Shown here piece by piece: positions 63,565-64,000 of a stretch of DNA of 64,000 bases. The stretch spans positions 6,510,001-6,574,000 of the forward strand of contig JALIRH010000013.1 of the NCBI GenBank assembly GCA_023055505.1, read 5' to 3'. How positions within the stretch are numbered: the first letter of the stretch is position 1; each line of letters starts with the position of its first letter. The position numbers were made by a program, and so were the translations under genes. This DNA comes from Callipepla californica brunnescens. Its lineage: Eukaryota; Chordata; Aves; Galliformes; Odontophoridae. The notes under the pieces are model-generated. The model made no database searches and had not been told where the DNA came from. It saw nothing but the letters and a program-made list of their open reading frames with translations.

Positions 63565-64000
63565 GTAAATACAATTTAAAACATTTGTTGAAGTGGGTTT
63601 AAATTGCTGCTTATGGCCACATTTGGTACATCTAAAAATTGTTTATATTTCTAAGAAATTATCCTCAAAATACCTCCACTCTTCTGGCCTTTTGTTCATT
63701 AAAGTATAATAGCTAGCTGACATTAGCCTCCACTGCTGCCCCTGCAATGCAGCAGTGAAAGCTAAGATTAGTTCTCATTAAACCTCTTATTTTCAGTAGC
63801 TATAGGATGCATCATTAGGTACTCCATATGGACCCTTCTTGCTTTGTATTCAGAACAGTTGCTTACTTGGAAGCAGATGTTACGAGTATTCTTTTTTTTA
63901 AAGGAGTTACAATGGAATACCATTGGTAAGGGAACACTCCCCAACTCTTCAAGAAAATGATCATATTGCAGCAGGAACACATACAGACATAGCTGCCTGT
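63565..64000 (+). other. ATRX: Start of ATRX intron 6 (continues past the window)
   Basis: Begins at GGAG|GTAAAT. No acceptor or further exon is seen before the window ends. Confidence 0.75.

Overview
The window is vertebrate nuclear DNA, almost certainly from a bird and most likely a galliform such as chicken. It holds long multi-exon genes with GT/AG introns and CpG-island promoters. The interspersed repeats are mostly 3' ends of CR1 LINEs, plus one relic that resembles the chicken Galluhop-type mariner, with the AAAGTAATGCCTCCT-like terminal repeat. No bacterial, viral or CRISPR content was seen. The gene order ATP7A - COX7B - MAGT1 - ATRX is the block found on human Xq21.1, which is autosomal (chromosome 4) in chicken.

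Layout. 1-2.2 kb: a mariner relic, unassigned sequence and a possible last exon of an unidentified plus-strand gene. 2.27-27.2 kb: ATP7A on the minus strand, with about 2.8 kb of 3'UTR, 22 coding exons (5118-21184) that join without a frame break into 1494 codons plus stop, a long first intron carrying CR1 pieces, and a CpG-island promoter at about 26.85-27.3 kb. 27.65-29.65 kb: COX7B, minus strand, 3 coding exons, 79 aa. 29.96-30.08 kb: an intron-containing tRNA-Leu(CAA) gene on the plus strand. 30.81-45.3/45.9 kb: MAGT1, plus strand, 10 coding exons, 328 aa. 46.9 kb to the window end: the ATRX promoter, exon 1 and coding exons 2-6, plus strand; the gene runs out of the window.

Functionally, ATP7A is the copper-exporting P-type ATPase. 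COX7B is a small subunit of cytochrome c oxidase, itself a copper enzyme. MAGT1 is the thioredoxin-like oxidoreductase subunit of the STT3B oligosaccharyltransferase and is linked to magnesium homeostasis. ATRX is a SWI/SNF-type chromatin remodeller. They are neighbours by conserved synteny and do not form an operon.

No wholly new system was found. The most notable signals are: (i) the sixth metal-binding domain of ATP7A reads GMTSAAC, so the first copper-binding cysteine is missing in an otherwise intact gene; (ii) two TCACGTGA (CLEAR/E-box) octamers flank a GGCCGGCC palindrome in the ATP7A promoter; (iii) MAGT1 has a possible intronic-polyadenylation isoform with a different C-terminus; (iv) a pol III tRNA gene sits between the divergent COX7B and MAGT1 promoters; and (v) opposing poly(A) signals meet at about 2.2 kb. 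All exon boundaries were read by eye from splice sites and known family sequence. UTR ends and promoter positions are inferred.
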